Shown here piece by piece: positions 8,620-16,591 of a stretch of 64,000 nt of DNA. Positions within the stretch are counted from its first letter, which is position 1, and the number at the start of each line of letters is the position of its first letter. The notes under the pieces are model-generated. The model searched no databases. It saw only the letters and a list, made by a program, of their open reading frames with translations, and was not told the origin of the DNA. A program made the translations under genes and the position numbers. The stretch is from Actinoplanes subtropicus. Lineage in GTDB: Bacteria > Actinomycetota > Actinomycetes > Mycobacteriales > Micromonosporaceae. The stretch spans positions 1 to 64,000 of the forward strand of contig NZ_JOJL01000009.1 of assembly GCF_000721705.1 (NCBI RefSeq). The letters are read 5' to 3'.

Positions 8620-9203
8620 TCAGTGTTCGTGGTCGATCAAATGTTTGACGTGGTCGAACCAGGCGGGAGCGTGTGCCTGGGCGATGGTGTCCCAGGCGGC
8701 GCTGCCGCCCGGCAGCGTCCAGGCGCGGGTGTGGTGATAGTCGGTGCGAATGTCGTTCAGCGTCCGGCCGAGCCGTCGGCTGGATGCCGACGAGGCCTCG
8801 ATGTCGCCCGGTTGGATCAGTTGCTGCTCGGCGAGATACCGGTCGACGACCACCTGGCTGTGCGAATCGATGCGCTGCCGATCGACGGTGGCCAGGGCCA
8901 GGCTACCGCGGCGGCGTGAGTAGCGCGCATCGGCGCGATCGGCGACCGGAGGTCGTCGATGACCAGATACTCGACGCCCGCGTGATCCCGACGCATCTTC
9001 GCGAGCAGAACCGCCTGGTCGCCCTGTCGCAGGAGAAAGCGGCCAACCGCCGCCACATGCACGGCGAGCCTGGGTCGGCCGCGACCGACGACGTCGAGCG
9101 TCAGAGCCGCCGTCCCGTCATTCGCCTGGCCTGCGCCGCCCGCCTCCCGCACCAGCCGATCGTAGGCGGCAGCCATCGACGAAGCCGGGTAATTCGTACC
9201 CAC
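8620..9203 (-). pseudogene. Frameshifted hypothetical gene
   Basis: Two overlapping minus-strand frames together read as one protein of about 190 residues. The first part (from ATG 9203, MGTNYPASSMAAAYDRLVRE) reads well to LVIDDLRSPIA near 8945. The protein-like reading then continues in another frame, from ADRADARYSRRRGSLALATV through VVVDRYLAEQQ to the stop at 8620. Past the switch point, the first frame degenerates into Ala/Trp/Pro-rich noise. The simplest explanation is a single-base indel near 8935-8955. The product is not recognised. Gene order gives no hint. Confidence 0.5.
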
Positions 9204-9370
9204 GCCTCCCGCGACGGCGTCCGCAGCGCAATTTCGCCGGAGCCAACGGACGACAGGAACGGGATCCGCCGGGCGCCAGGGTCAGCGCCGCGCCCGTCAT
9301 GACCTCGCTTGCCGGCTTGTTGTCGCCGCCGTGCGGTTCAAGGCGCGCACCACGGCGTACGCCTGACCGG

Positions 9371-10105
9371 TCAGCGGCTGGTATAGCCGCCGTCGATCGG
9401 GAGGCAGACGCCGCTGATCATCGCGGCGGCGTCGCTGAGCAGGAAGACGATCGGGCCGGCCACCTCCTCCTCGGTGGCGTATCGGCCGAGCGGCATCTGG
9501 TCGAGGAACGGCTTCTGGATCTCCTCGCGGCCCCAGTAGAACGCCGACATCGGGGTCATCACCACCGTGGGATTGACGCTGTTGACCCGGATCCCGTACG
9601 GGCCGAGCTCGAGCGCCGACACCCGCGTGATGCTGTCCAGCGCGGCCTTCGACGCGGCGTACGAAATATGCCCGGTGAGGCCGACCAGGGCGGCCTGGCT
9701 CGAGACGTTGACGATCGCGCCGCCCCGGCCCGCGGCGATCATGCTGCGCGACGCGTACTTGGTGACCAGCAGGGCGCCGCGGGTGTTGACCGCGATCGCC
9801 TGGTCGAACACGTCGAGGTCGGCGTCGGTCGGCGCGGAGATCTCGCCGCCGAAGCCGGCGCAGTTGACGACTCCCCACACCGGCACGTCCTGCAGCGCGT
9901 CGCGGACGGCGGACTCGCTGGTGAGGTCGAACGGCAGCGGCCGGGCGCCGGTCTCGGCGACGATGGCCTCGAGCCGGTCCGGGCTCGAGGCGGACGCGAT
10001 CACGTCGGCACCGCTCTCGACGAGCATCCGGACGACGGCGCCGCCGATGCCGCCGGAGGCGCCAGTGACCAGGACGGTGCGGTGGTCGAAGGTGGACATC
10101 GCCAT
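9371..10105 (-). CDS. SDR-family NAD(P)-dependent oxidoreductase
   Basis: A 244-residue classical short-chain dehydrogenase. The cofactor-binding motif is VTGASGGIGGAVV near residue 12. The active-site Ser lies in INVSSQAALVG-like sequence, followed by the YxxxK pair in SYAASKAALD. The GIRVNSVNPT stretch and the C-terminal MISGVCLPIDGGYTSR are typical. Such enzymes oxidise sugars or polyols at a secondary alcohol. The gene starts 11 bases after the second LacI gene, so the two are probably one transcript. An alternative start is the ATG two codons later (10099). It is the likely dehydrogenase step of the sugar pathway here. Confidence 0.92.
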   Translation of the reverse strand: MAMSTFDHRTVLVTGASGGIGGAVVRMLVESGADVIASASSPDRLEAIVAETGARPLPFDLTSESAVRDALQDVPVWGVVNCAGFGGEISAPTDADLDVFDQAIAVNTRGALLVTKYASRSMIAAGRGGAIVNVSSQAALVGLTGHISYAASKAALDSITRVSALELGPYGIRVNSVNPTVVMTPMSAFYWGREEIQKPFLDQMPLGRYATEEEVAGPIVFLLSDAAAMISGVCLPIDGGYTSR

Positions 10106-10116
10106 GAGAGCCTCCG

Positions 10117-11103
10117 TCAGGGCTGGATGATTTTGCAGGACTCCCGCTCGATCAGGGTGACGTCGAGGACGGTGGTACGCCGCAGCCGGCGCTTCGGGTG
10201 GTCGACCCGCTCGAAGACGCGCCGCGCGGCCAGCCGGCCGATCTGCCCGGGGTCCTGGTCGACCACGGTCAGCGCCGGGTGCAGCATGTCGGCCAGCGGG
10301 AAGTCGCCGAAGCCCACCACCGCCAGCTCGTTCGCCGGCAGCGCGTGCACCACCAGCATCGAGCTGCGCGCGTTGGAGGAGAAGACCGCGGTCGGCCGAT
10401 CGGCCAGGCCCAGCAGCCGGCTGATCGCGGCCTCGGTGCTGACCCGGTCCCTGACGTACGGGGCGAGCAGCGCGTCGTCCGGCTCGATGCCCGCCTCGGT
10501 GAGCGCGCGGCGGTACCCGGCCAGGCGGTTCACCTCCGTCGACAGGTGCATGGTGTCGCCGACGTACGCGATCCGCCGGTGGCCGTGCTCGATCAGGTGG
10601 CGGGTGGCCAGGTGGCCCCCGGCCTCGTCGTTGTCGGCGAACATGTCGGCGGACAGATTGACCGGCGCCCGGTCGACGAACACCATCGGCGTACTCTCGG
10701 TCCACCGCTTCAGCCACGAGTGGTCGGCCCCGACCGGCGCCACGATCAGGCCGGCCAGGCGGCGGCTGAGCAGCGACTCGATGATGCCGCGCTCGCGGGC
10801 CGGCTCGTTGCCGAGGTTGGTGACCAGGGTGGCCACGCCCCGCTCGCGGGCGACGCCGTCGACGGCCCGGGCGATAGCCGCGAAGAACGGGTCGACGATG
10901 TCCGGCACGGCCACGCCGACGGCCGACGTCCGGCCCGACCGGAACGTCGTGGCCAGCACGTTGGGGACGTAGTTGAGCTCGCGCATGACTCGTTCCACGT
11001 GGGCCCGGGTCTCCGGCAGCACGTGCGGGTCGTCGTTGAACACCCGGGAGACCGTCTTCGCGCTCACCCCGGCGTGCTTGGCCACGTCCCGCATCGTCGC
11101 CAC
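10117..11103 (-). CDS. LacI-family transcriptional regulator (second paralogue)
   Basis: A 328-residue LacI/GalR regulator with helix-turn-helix MRDVAKHAGVSAKTVSRVFN and a periplasmic-binding-protein-like effector domain. The GTG at 11103 is preferred over the ATG at 11094 because GGGGAGGT ends four bases before it. It is about as long as the LacI protein at 6734-7720 and plainly its paralogue (shared NYVPN, TFRSGR, VDPFFA-type segments). It is followed by the SDR gene and preceded by the aldolase gene (65-base gap). It may recognise the same CACCGGTG-core operators and respond to a pathway intermediate. Confidence 0.94.
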   Translation of the reverse strand: MATMRDVAKHAGVSAKTVSRVFNDDPHVLPETRAHVERVMRELNYVPNVLATTFRSGRTSAVGVAVPDIVDPFFAAIARAVDGVARERGVATLVTNLGNEPARERGIIESLLSRRLAGLIVAPVGADHSWLKRWTESTPMVFVDRAPVNLSADMFADNDEAGGHLATRHLIEHGHRRIAYVGDTMHLSTEVNRLAGYRRALTEAGIEPDDALLAPYVRDRVSTEAAISRLLGLADRPTAVFSSNARSSMLVVHALPANELAVVGFGDFPLADMLHPALTVVDQDPGQIGRLAARRVFERVDHPKRRLRRTTVLDVTLIERESCKIIQP

Positions 11104-11168
11104 AGCTACCTCCCCGGTATCGCTCCCATGGCCGCCGCAGCATATCCGACCTGCGATAACACCCTGTT

Positions 11169-12044
11169 TCAGCCGTCCACCACGGCGGCCAGCTCGTGCA
11201 GCCGGGGAAGCGCCCGCTTTGTCAGATAGTCCCGACGCAAATCCGGCGATACCGACAGGCTGTCCTTCCACAGCGCGCGGCCCGCCATCGCGCCGCCGGC
11301 GCCGTGCGCCATCGCCGTGGCCACCTGCGCGAGGAAGGTCTCGTGGTCGACGCCAGCGGACAGCACCGCCCACGGCACCCCGTCGGCGGCGGCGGTGACC
11401 GCGGCACACCCCTCGGCCGAGCCGGGGTACTGCAGCTTGAGCACCTTGGCCCCACACGCGACCGCCAGCCGGGCGCCGTCGGCCACCAGGGTGGGGAAGG
11501 CCGCCGCGTACGCCTGCTCGGTCTCGTCCTTCAGCCGGTAGGTGAGCAGCTCGACGATCAGCAGTACGCCCTCAGCCGTGCAGGCCTCGATGAGCTCGCG
11601 CATCTCGGCGGCGACCCGGGAGCCGGCGTCCTGCCGGTCCGGGCGCAGGTACCAGAGCATCTTCGCGGCGTCGCCGCCCAGCTCGCGGACGCGGCGCGCG
11701 GTCATGCCCGGCACCAGGCGGGTGTAGCGCAGCCCGTCGACCGTCTCGTACCCGGAGGCGTCCATGCCGACGACCAGCGAGGTACCGCGGACCAGCACGC
11801 CGTCGTCGACGACCGCGGGCAGCGCGACCTCGGGGTCGAGGAGGATGGCCGGGGCGTTGTTCGCCAGGTAGCGGACCAGGTCGGCCTTGGCCGCGGCCAG
11901 CTCGGCGGTGCTGACCTCGCCCGGCGCGTCGCTCATCACGGCCTTCATGCTGTTGCGCTGGTCGGCGGCGACGATGAGCATCCGGCCGCCCGGCGTGGAG
12001 ATCGCGGACAGGCCGCGGCGTTCGATCGTGGTCAACGGGTTCAC
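11169..12044 (-). CDS. LacD-type class I aldolase
   Basis: A 291-residue protein of the LacD (tagatose-1,6-bisphosphate aldolase)/sulfofructosephosphate aldolase family. Visible family segments are MLIVAADQRNSMKAV near the N-terminus, an ILLDPEVALPA strand, LLIVELLTYRL, and KVLKLQYPGSAEG, which carries the Lys expected to form the Schiff base. The final strand contains WAVLSAGVDHETF. The GTG start overlaps the kinase stop codon (GTGA, 12041-12044), indicating tight coupling. The enzyme should cleave the phosphoketose made by the FGGY kinase into two three-carbon units. Which sugar is cleaved cannot be decided from sequence. Confidence 0.85.
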   Translation of the reverse strand: MNPLTTIERRGLSAISTPGGRMLIVAADQRNSMKAVMSDAPGEVSTAELAAAKADLVRYLANNAPAILLDPEVALPAVVDDGVLVRGTSLVVGMDASGYETVDGLRYTRLVPGMTARRVRELGGDAAKMLWYLRPDRQDAGSRVAAEMRELIEACTAEGVLLIVELLTYRLKDETEQAYAAAFPTLVADGARLAVACGAKVLKLQYPGSAEGCAAVTAAADGVPWAVLSAGVDHETFLAQVATAMAHGAGGAMAGRALWKDSLSVSPDLRRDYLTKRALPRLHELAAVVDG

Positions 12045-13384
12045 GGGAGGCTTCCCATCTTCGAGGGGGTCAGTAGGCGCGCGGCGACCCGGGCGGCGCC
12101 GTACGCGGTCTCCTGGTCGCGGGCCGAGGTGGTCATCGGCGGCAGGACCCGGGCCCGGGCGCGCCGGACGGCGGCCATGCCGGCCCAGCCGCCGGTGAGG
12201 GTGGCGGTGACCGCCGGCGGCAGTTCCCGGTCCATCGCCTCGATCAGCAGCGCGATCTCGTCGTTGCTGTGCCGCAGCACGGCGCCGAACACCTCGGCCG
12301 GGCTGACGCCGTCGGCCCGGACGGTCAGGCTCAGGACGCCGTCGTCGTTGCGGGCGCCGGAGACCTCGACGGCGCCGGCGGGGAGTTCCCCCTCGTACGG
12401 CAAAGCCATGATCGCCGCATCGAGCTCGTCGCGGCCCGGCCGGTCCCGGATGCCGGCGGTCTGCAGAACCCGGCGCAGCAACAGCCCCGTCTTGACCCCC
12501 GCGACGAGCACATGCTTTCCCGGTACGACGTGCCGGACCTCGTTGATCAGGTGGTTGGCGAGGCGGCGCCGGGCATCGAAGCCGAGCGGCCGGTCGATCA
12601 CTCGCAGCAGCACCTCGGCGGTGCCCATCGAGACGTGGTAGTGGTCGGCCGGCAGCTCGCCGGTGGCCTCGGCCGCGACAAGATGATCGTGCCCGGCGAC
12701 AGTCAGCCGCGCGCCGGCCACATTCTCCGGGAGGGCCGCGGCCGTTGCCGCTCCGAACGGGCTGCCCGCGTCGACCAGCGGCGGCAGGAACGACTCGTCG
12801 ATCCCGAGCGCGGCCAGCATCCGCGGCCAGGGGCGCCCGGTGTCCTGATCGAGCAGCCCGGTGCGCGAGGTCAACGACCGTTCCAGCGCGGTGCGGCCGC
12901 CGAGCGCCGCCGCCACGAACTCCGGCAGATTCAACCACCGCAAACCATTCAGCCGTACGCCGCGACCGCGCAGCCAAGCCAGTTTCGCCACGCTGACCTG
13001 CGCCCCCAGCGGCAGCCCGGTGCGCCCGGCGAACTCCGCCCGGATCTCGGCCGGGAAGGCGGCGGCCTGCTCCGCGCCGCGAGGGTCGAACCACGCCATG
13101 CCGGGGGCGACGGCGACACCGCGCGGGTCGACGACCAGCCCCGTCTCGGCCATGCCCGCGATGGCGATGGCCTCGATCGGATCGTCGGTCACCCGGCCGG
13201 CGGCTTCGAGCAGCGACCGTACGGCCGCCAGCAGGTCCTCGGCCGTGATCTCGGTGCAGCCACCCGGAAGGGCCCGCCAGGGGGTCGGCACCTGCACGCC
13301 ACCGATCTCGGCACCGTCCTCGTCGGCGATCAGCATCTTCAGGCTGGTGCTGCCCAGGTCGATGCCCCCGACGAGACGTGCCAC
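12041..13384 (-). CDS. FGGY-family carbohydrate kinase
   Basis: A 447-residue sugar kinase. The N-terminal phosphate-binding motif GGIDLGSTSLKML, the second-domain VAGHDHLVAAEATG with its catalytic-loop Asp, and the adenosine motif TATLTGGWAGMAAV are all visible. Members phosphorylate ketoses, polyols or glycerol. The start is the GTG at 13384 with an AGGAGAGGAG ribosome binding site. It is the first gene of a run that continues with the aldolase. Its promoter carries two CACCGGT-core operator sites that match those of the ABC importer, so it should be induced with transport. Confidence 0.92.
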   Translation of the reverse strand: MARLVGGIDLGSTSLKMLIADEDGAEIGGVQVPTPWRALPGGCTEITAEDLLAAVRSLLEAAGRVTDDPIEAIAIAGMAETGLVVDPRGVAVAPGMAWFDPRGAEQAAAFPAEIRAEFAGRTGLPLGAQVSVAKLAWLRGRGVRLNGLRWLNLPEFVAAALGGRTALERSLTSRTGLLDQDTGRPWPRMLAALGIDESFLPPLVDAGSPFGAATAAALPENVAGARLTVAGHDHLVAAEATGELPADHYHVSMGTAEVLLRVIDRPLGFDARRRLANHLINEVRHVVPGKHVLVAGVKTGLLLRRVLQTAGIRDRPGRDELDAAIMALPYEGELPAGAVEVSGARNDDGVLSLTVRADGVSPAEVFGAVLRHSNDEIALLIEAMDRELPPAVTATLTGGWAGMAAVRRARARVLPPMTTSARDQETAYGAARVAARLLTPSKMGSLP

Positions 13385-13400
13385 GGCGATCTCCTCTCCT

Positions 13401-13443
13401 CATGTCACCGGTGTCGCGGTCAGCCATGACACCGGTAACATGG
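13401..13443. promoter_or_regulatory. Paired LacI-type operator sites upstream of the FGGY kinase
   Basis: CATGTCACCGGTGTC (13401-13415) is identical to 6663-6677 in the importer promoter. A second site, CATGACACCGGTAACATG (13425-13442), is a near-palindrome on the same core. The two cores are 24 bases apart. They lie between the FGGY kinase (start 13384) and the divergent P-loop kinase gene (start about 13449), overlapping the start of the latter. This supports co-regulation of import and catabolism by one or both LacI paralogues. Confidence 0.85.
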
Positions 13444-13448
13444 CTCCC

Positions 13449-14033
13449 ATGATGTGGCCCTCATCGAAGGCTTGTCAATCGCCGGGTCCCCTCGTCGTCG
13501 CCGTCGCGGGGGTCGCCGGCAGCGGGAAGACAACGCTCGGCCGAGCCCTCGCGGCAGCGCTCGGGGCGCCGCTGCTCGACCTCGATTCGCTGACGAATCC
13601 GCTGCTCGACCGCCTGCCCGCAGATGTGTTCGGCGGCCATTGGCTCGCCACTCCGCACCGCGCGGCCATTCGCGACGGCCGCTACGCCGCGCTCCGCGCC
13701 GTAACGCGCGACACAGTGGACACCTGCGGGCGAGCGGTGCTCGTCGCGCCCTTCACCGCCGAACTGCGCGGAGGCGAGCCGTGGGACCTGTTATGCCAGG
13801 CGGCTGGCGGCTTGCGCATGGTCCACATCGACGGCGCCCCGGAGCTCTTCGCGGCACGCCGGGCCGACCGCTTTGCGGAACGAGACCGGCACCGTTTCCC
13901 GGAGCCGGCGGCCCCTCCCCCAGCCGTACCGGTGATCACCGTGGACGCCGAACTCACCACCGAACAACAGCTCCAACTGGTACTGGCCGCCCTCGCACAT
14001 ACTGCGGCTCCGATCCCTGACGCCGCACCGTAG
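13449..14033 (+). CDS. P-loop kinase, gluconokinase-like
   Basis: A protein of about 194 residues with Walker A GVAGSGKTTLGRAL near residue 18, followed by the LLDLDSLTNP segment typical of gluconate/shikimate-type small-molecule kinases. The C-terminal RADRFAERDRHRFPEP resembles the lid and adenine-loop region of the gluconokinase group. Possible ATG starts are 13440, 13449 and 13452, all within or next to the operator and without a Shine-Dalgarno, so a leaderless transcript is possible. It is divergent from the FGGY kinase and under the same operators, so it probably serves the same sugar pathway. Confidence 0.7.
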   Translation: MMWPSSKACQSPGPLVVAVAGVAGSGKTTLGRALAAALGAPLLDLDSLTNPLLDRLPADVFGGHWLATPHRAAIRDGRYAALRAVTRDTVDTCGRAVLVAPFTAELRGGEPWDLLCQAAGGLRMVHIDGAPELFAARRADRFAERDRHRFPEPAAPPPAVPVITVDAELTTEQQLQLVLAALAHTAAPIPDAAP

Positions 14034-14047
14034 ACGACTACGTCTAC
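14030..14047. terminator. Hairpin overlapping two convergent stop codons
   Basis: GTAGACG (14030-14036) pairs with CGTCTAC (14041-14047) around ACTA. It contains the TAG of the P-loop kinase gene and the stop of the convergent TetR gene. It is a plausible short bidirectional terminator, but lacks T tracts. Confidence 0.4.
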
Positions 14048-14613
14048 TTCCGTGCGTGGATCACCGCCTGGCAGCCACGCAGGAACGTGCCGCCCGCGGC
14101 GGCCGGGTCGCCCAGGTAACCGGCGACCATGGCGCCGTCGCGCAGCAGCATCAGCTCGTCGGCGACGGCGGCTCGATCCGGTAGCCCGAGTGGGGTGATG
14201 AGCTGCTCGAAGGTCTTTCGATACCAGGCCCGGTGCTCGTCGACGACCCGCCGCACGGGACTCTCGGGGTCGGGATACTCGGCGGCAGCGTTGATGAACG
14301 GGCAGCCGCGGAAGCCCGGGCTGCAGGCCACCGCCCCGATGCCTTCCGAGATAAGTCGCAGCGCGGTGTCGACATCCCCGCCGGCCCGGCCGATCGCGTT
14401 GCCGACACCCTCGCGCTCGATCGCCGCCCGGCCCTCCAGATACGCCACCACCAGGTCGTCCTTGGTGCGGAAGTGCCGGTAGAAGGTGACCTTCGTGGTG
14501 CCGACCCGCTCGATTATCCGGTCGGCGCTGACCGCGCGCAGCCCCTGCGCATAGAAGAGCTCGGAAGCGGCCTCGACAAGGCGCTCACGTACCGGCGATG
14601 TCACGGCCCCCAT
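14044..14613 (-). CDS. TetR-family transcriptional regulator
   Basis: A 189-residue TetR repressor with the N-terminal helix-turn-helix LVEAASELFYAQGLRAVSAD...GTTKVTFYRHFRTKDDLV. The C-terminal ligand domain contains CSPGFRGCPFINAAAEYPDP, a segment common in a TetR subgroup that regulates membrane proteins, oxidoreductases or transporters next to them. It is divergent from the DUF308-like membrane protein gene, with a 24-base imperfect palindrome between them. The likely target is that neighbour and its own promoter. The inducer is unknown. Confidence 0.93.
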   Translation of the reverse strand: MGAVTSPVRERLVEAASELFYAQGLRAVSADRIIERVGTTKVTFYRHFRTKDDLVVAYLEGRAAIEREGVGNAIGRAGGDVDTALRLISEGIGAVACSPGFRGCPFINAAAEYPDPESPVRRVVDEHRAWYRKTFEQLITPLGLPDRAAVADELMLLRDGAMVAGYLGDPAAAGGTFLRGCQAVIHARK

Positions 14614-14650
14614 GGTACGGATCTCACATTCCTCTTGCGCTGAGCCACTC

Positions 14651-14674
14651 GGTAGGGTTACTAGTTAGTCTACC
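14651..14674. promoter_or_regulatory. Imperfect palindrome, probable TetR operator
   Basis: GGTAG...CTACC arms bracket a central ACTAGT (14660-14665); 18 of 24 positions are symmetric. It sits in the 86-base gap between the divergent TetR and DUF308 genes, where an autoregulatory TetR operator is expected. Confidence 0.6.
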
Positions 14675-14699
14675 GCATCTCCTCGGGAAGGAACTCGTC

Positions 14700-15215
14700 A
14701 TGACCATCGCCCTCCGGCGGCTGTATCTCGTCCGTTTCGCTTTCGCCCTCGTCTGGGCGGTCCTGCTGTTCGTGACCGGGTCCGGTCTGGGCGCGCTGAG
14801 CGTGTCGCTGCTGGTGCTGTACCCGCTGTTCGACGCGGCCGCCGCCGTCGTCGACCTGCGCTCGTCCCGATCGGCCGCCCTGTACGTCAATCTCGCGATC
14901 AGCTCGCTCGCCGCCGTCGGATTGGCCGTCGCCTGCTCCGCCGGCATTCCCGCGGTCCTGCGCGTGTGGGGCGCCTGGGCCATCGGCTCCGGCCTGATCC
15001 AGTTGGCCGTCGGAGTGAGCCGGCGCCACCTGGGCGGCCAGTGGCCGATGATCCTCAGCGGCGGCATCTCGACGCTGGCCGGGACGTCCTTCATCCTGCA
15101 GGCCGCCGCCGACGGCGCGTCGTTGCGCAGCCTGGCCGGCTACGCCCTGCTCGGCGGCATCTTCTTCCTGACTTCGGCCGTACGCCTGGGCCGGACCGCC
15201 GTCGCGCGCGCCTAG
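14700..15215 (+). CDS. DUF308/HdeD-like integral membrane protein
   Basis: A 171-residue protein made almost wholly of hydrophobic helices (about six): LYLVRFAFALVWAVLLFV, ALSVSLLVLYPLFDAAAAVV, a run around LAISSLAAVGLAVAC, and further pairs. The LYPLFDAAAAVVD and QWPMILSGGISTLAG segments are typical of the DUF308 family, which includes acid-resistance protein HdeD; most members have no known role. ATG 14700 has GGGAAGGA upstream. It is probably repressed by the adjacent TetR protein. Confidence 0.82.
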   Translation: MTIALRRLYLVRFAFALVWAVLLFVTGSGLGALSVSLLVLYPLFDAAAAVVDLRSSRSAALYVNLAISSLAAVGLAVACSAGIPAVLRVWGAWAIGSGLIQLAVGVSRRHLGGQWPMILSGGISTLAGTSFILQAAADGASLRSLAGYALLGGIFFLTSAVRLGRTAVARA

Positions 15216-15250
15216 CCCGTCCCGGAATCATGCATCCGGGCGGTGGGCTA
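15213..15250. terminator. Long imperfect hairpin between convergent genes
   Basis: TAGCCC (15213-15218) and CCCGG (15221-15225) face CCGGG (15236-15240) and GGGCTA (15245-15250). The hairpin includes the stop codons of both convergent genes (DUF308 protein and P450). Position and symmetry suggest a bidirectional terminator. Confidence 0.5.
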
Positions 15251-16476
15251 GCCGCACCGGCAACGCCTGGTGGGCGTAGAACACGAACCCCAGGGAGGGC
15301 TCGAGCTGATCCGGCGGTACGGCGAGAGTCAGGTCGGGGAACCGCTCGAACAACGCCGGCAGCGCGATCCGCGCCTCCATCCGGGCCAGCGGCGCACCGA
15401 GGCAGTAATGCACTCCGTGGCCGAACGACAGGTGCTCCTTGTCGGGGCGGGTGACGTCGAACTGCTTCGCGGCATCGCCGTGCAGCTCGGGATCGCGCCC
15501 GGCCGCGCCGAACGCGATGAGGATCGGCTCGCCCGCCGCGATGGTCAGGCCGTCGAGTTCGATGTCCTCGACGGCGAACCGCAGCGGCAGGTACTCGACG
15601 GGACTGAGCGCGCGCAGCGTCTCCTCCACCACGTCGTCCCACGACGCCTTGCCCGCGGTGACGAGATCGAGCTGGTCGGCTCTGGTCAGCATCGCGGTGA
15701 CGGCGTTGTCGATCAGGTCGGCCGTGGTCTGGAAGCCACCGCCGATGAGAGTCAGGACCGTGCTCTCCAATTCGGCCTCGCTCAGCTGCGAGCCGTCGTC
15801 GTGGGCGGCGATGAGGGCGCTGGTGAGGTCGTCGCCGGGCGCCTCGCGCTTGCCGCTGATCAGCCGTTGCACCGTCTGCTGGGTGCGGATCGCCCTCGCG
15901 ACCATCTGTTCCGGTGTCGCCGAGGCGTCGATGTAGCCCTCGTTCATCTCGTGCCACGCGGCGCGTTCGCTGTCGGGTACGCCGAACATCGCGGAGATGA
16001 CGTCGGCGGGTATCCGGTTGGCGTACCTCGTGCGCAGGTCCACCACCTGCCCAGGCGGGGACGCGGCCAACTCGTCGAGCACGCCAGCGGCGATCCCCTC
16101 GACGACCGCCCGCATCTCCTCGGTCCGCCGGGCGGTGAACGCCTTGGCGACGAGCTTGCGCAGCCGGATGTGCTCGGCCCCGTACGCGCTGACCATGCTG
16201 TCGAAGACGACCCAGTTGATCAATGGCCAGTCCGGCGGGATCTCACCGTTACGCAGGGCCGGCCAGTGCCGGCGGGCGTTCTTGGACACCCGAGGGTCGA
16301 TCAACAGCTGGCGCATCGACTGGTAGCTGGTGATGGCCCAGGCGAGCACACCGCCCGGCAACTCGACGAGCGTGGCCGGACCCCCGCGCGCGGATGCGGT
16401 CGGACTCGCCGTGGATGTCGCTGCCGCTCGGGTCCAAGACAACAGGCTGGGAGGCGTCCGTCCGGGGGCCGTTCAT
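15228..16476 (-). pseudogene. Cytochrome P450 gene with a +1 frameshift in the N-terminal part
   Basis: The main frame encodes a cytochrome P450: the [18 protein letters not shown]-helix region, the I-helix [12 protein letters not shown], the K-helix EETLR, and heme-binding [18 protein letters not shown]. The true N-terminus lies in another frame: ATG 16476, with AAGGAG nine bases upstream, reads [18 protein letters not shown] to IRARG. Removing one base from the run of five Cs at 16381-16385 joins this to [16 protein letters not shown] and gives a normal 415-residue bacterial P450. As given, the gene is interrupted. It may be a real mutation or a sequencing error. Substrate and redox partner are not apparent. 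Confidence 0.85.
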
Positions 16477-16591
16477 CGCAAGCCGCTCCTTCCCCGAAGT
16501 CGATGACCGACAGTATCGTTGCCGGCGACGGCGTGTCATCGGGCGGGCGCCAGGAAAAATGCCATCAGTCAAGGGAATCGGGTCTGGGTCG

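Noticed and set aside
9371..11143. A 590-residue frame fusing the SDR enzyme to a long N-terminal part
   Set aside because: The N-terminal region is an off-frame reading of the LacI gene; the SDR starts at ATG 10105.
11169..13427. A 752-residue minus-strand frame covering the aldolase and upstream DNA
   Set aside because: Only its C-terminal part (aldolase, from GTG 12044) is protein-like; the N-terminal part is a shadow of the FGGY kinase gene.
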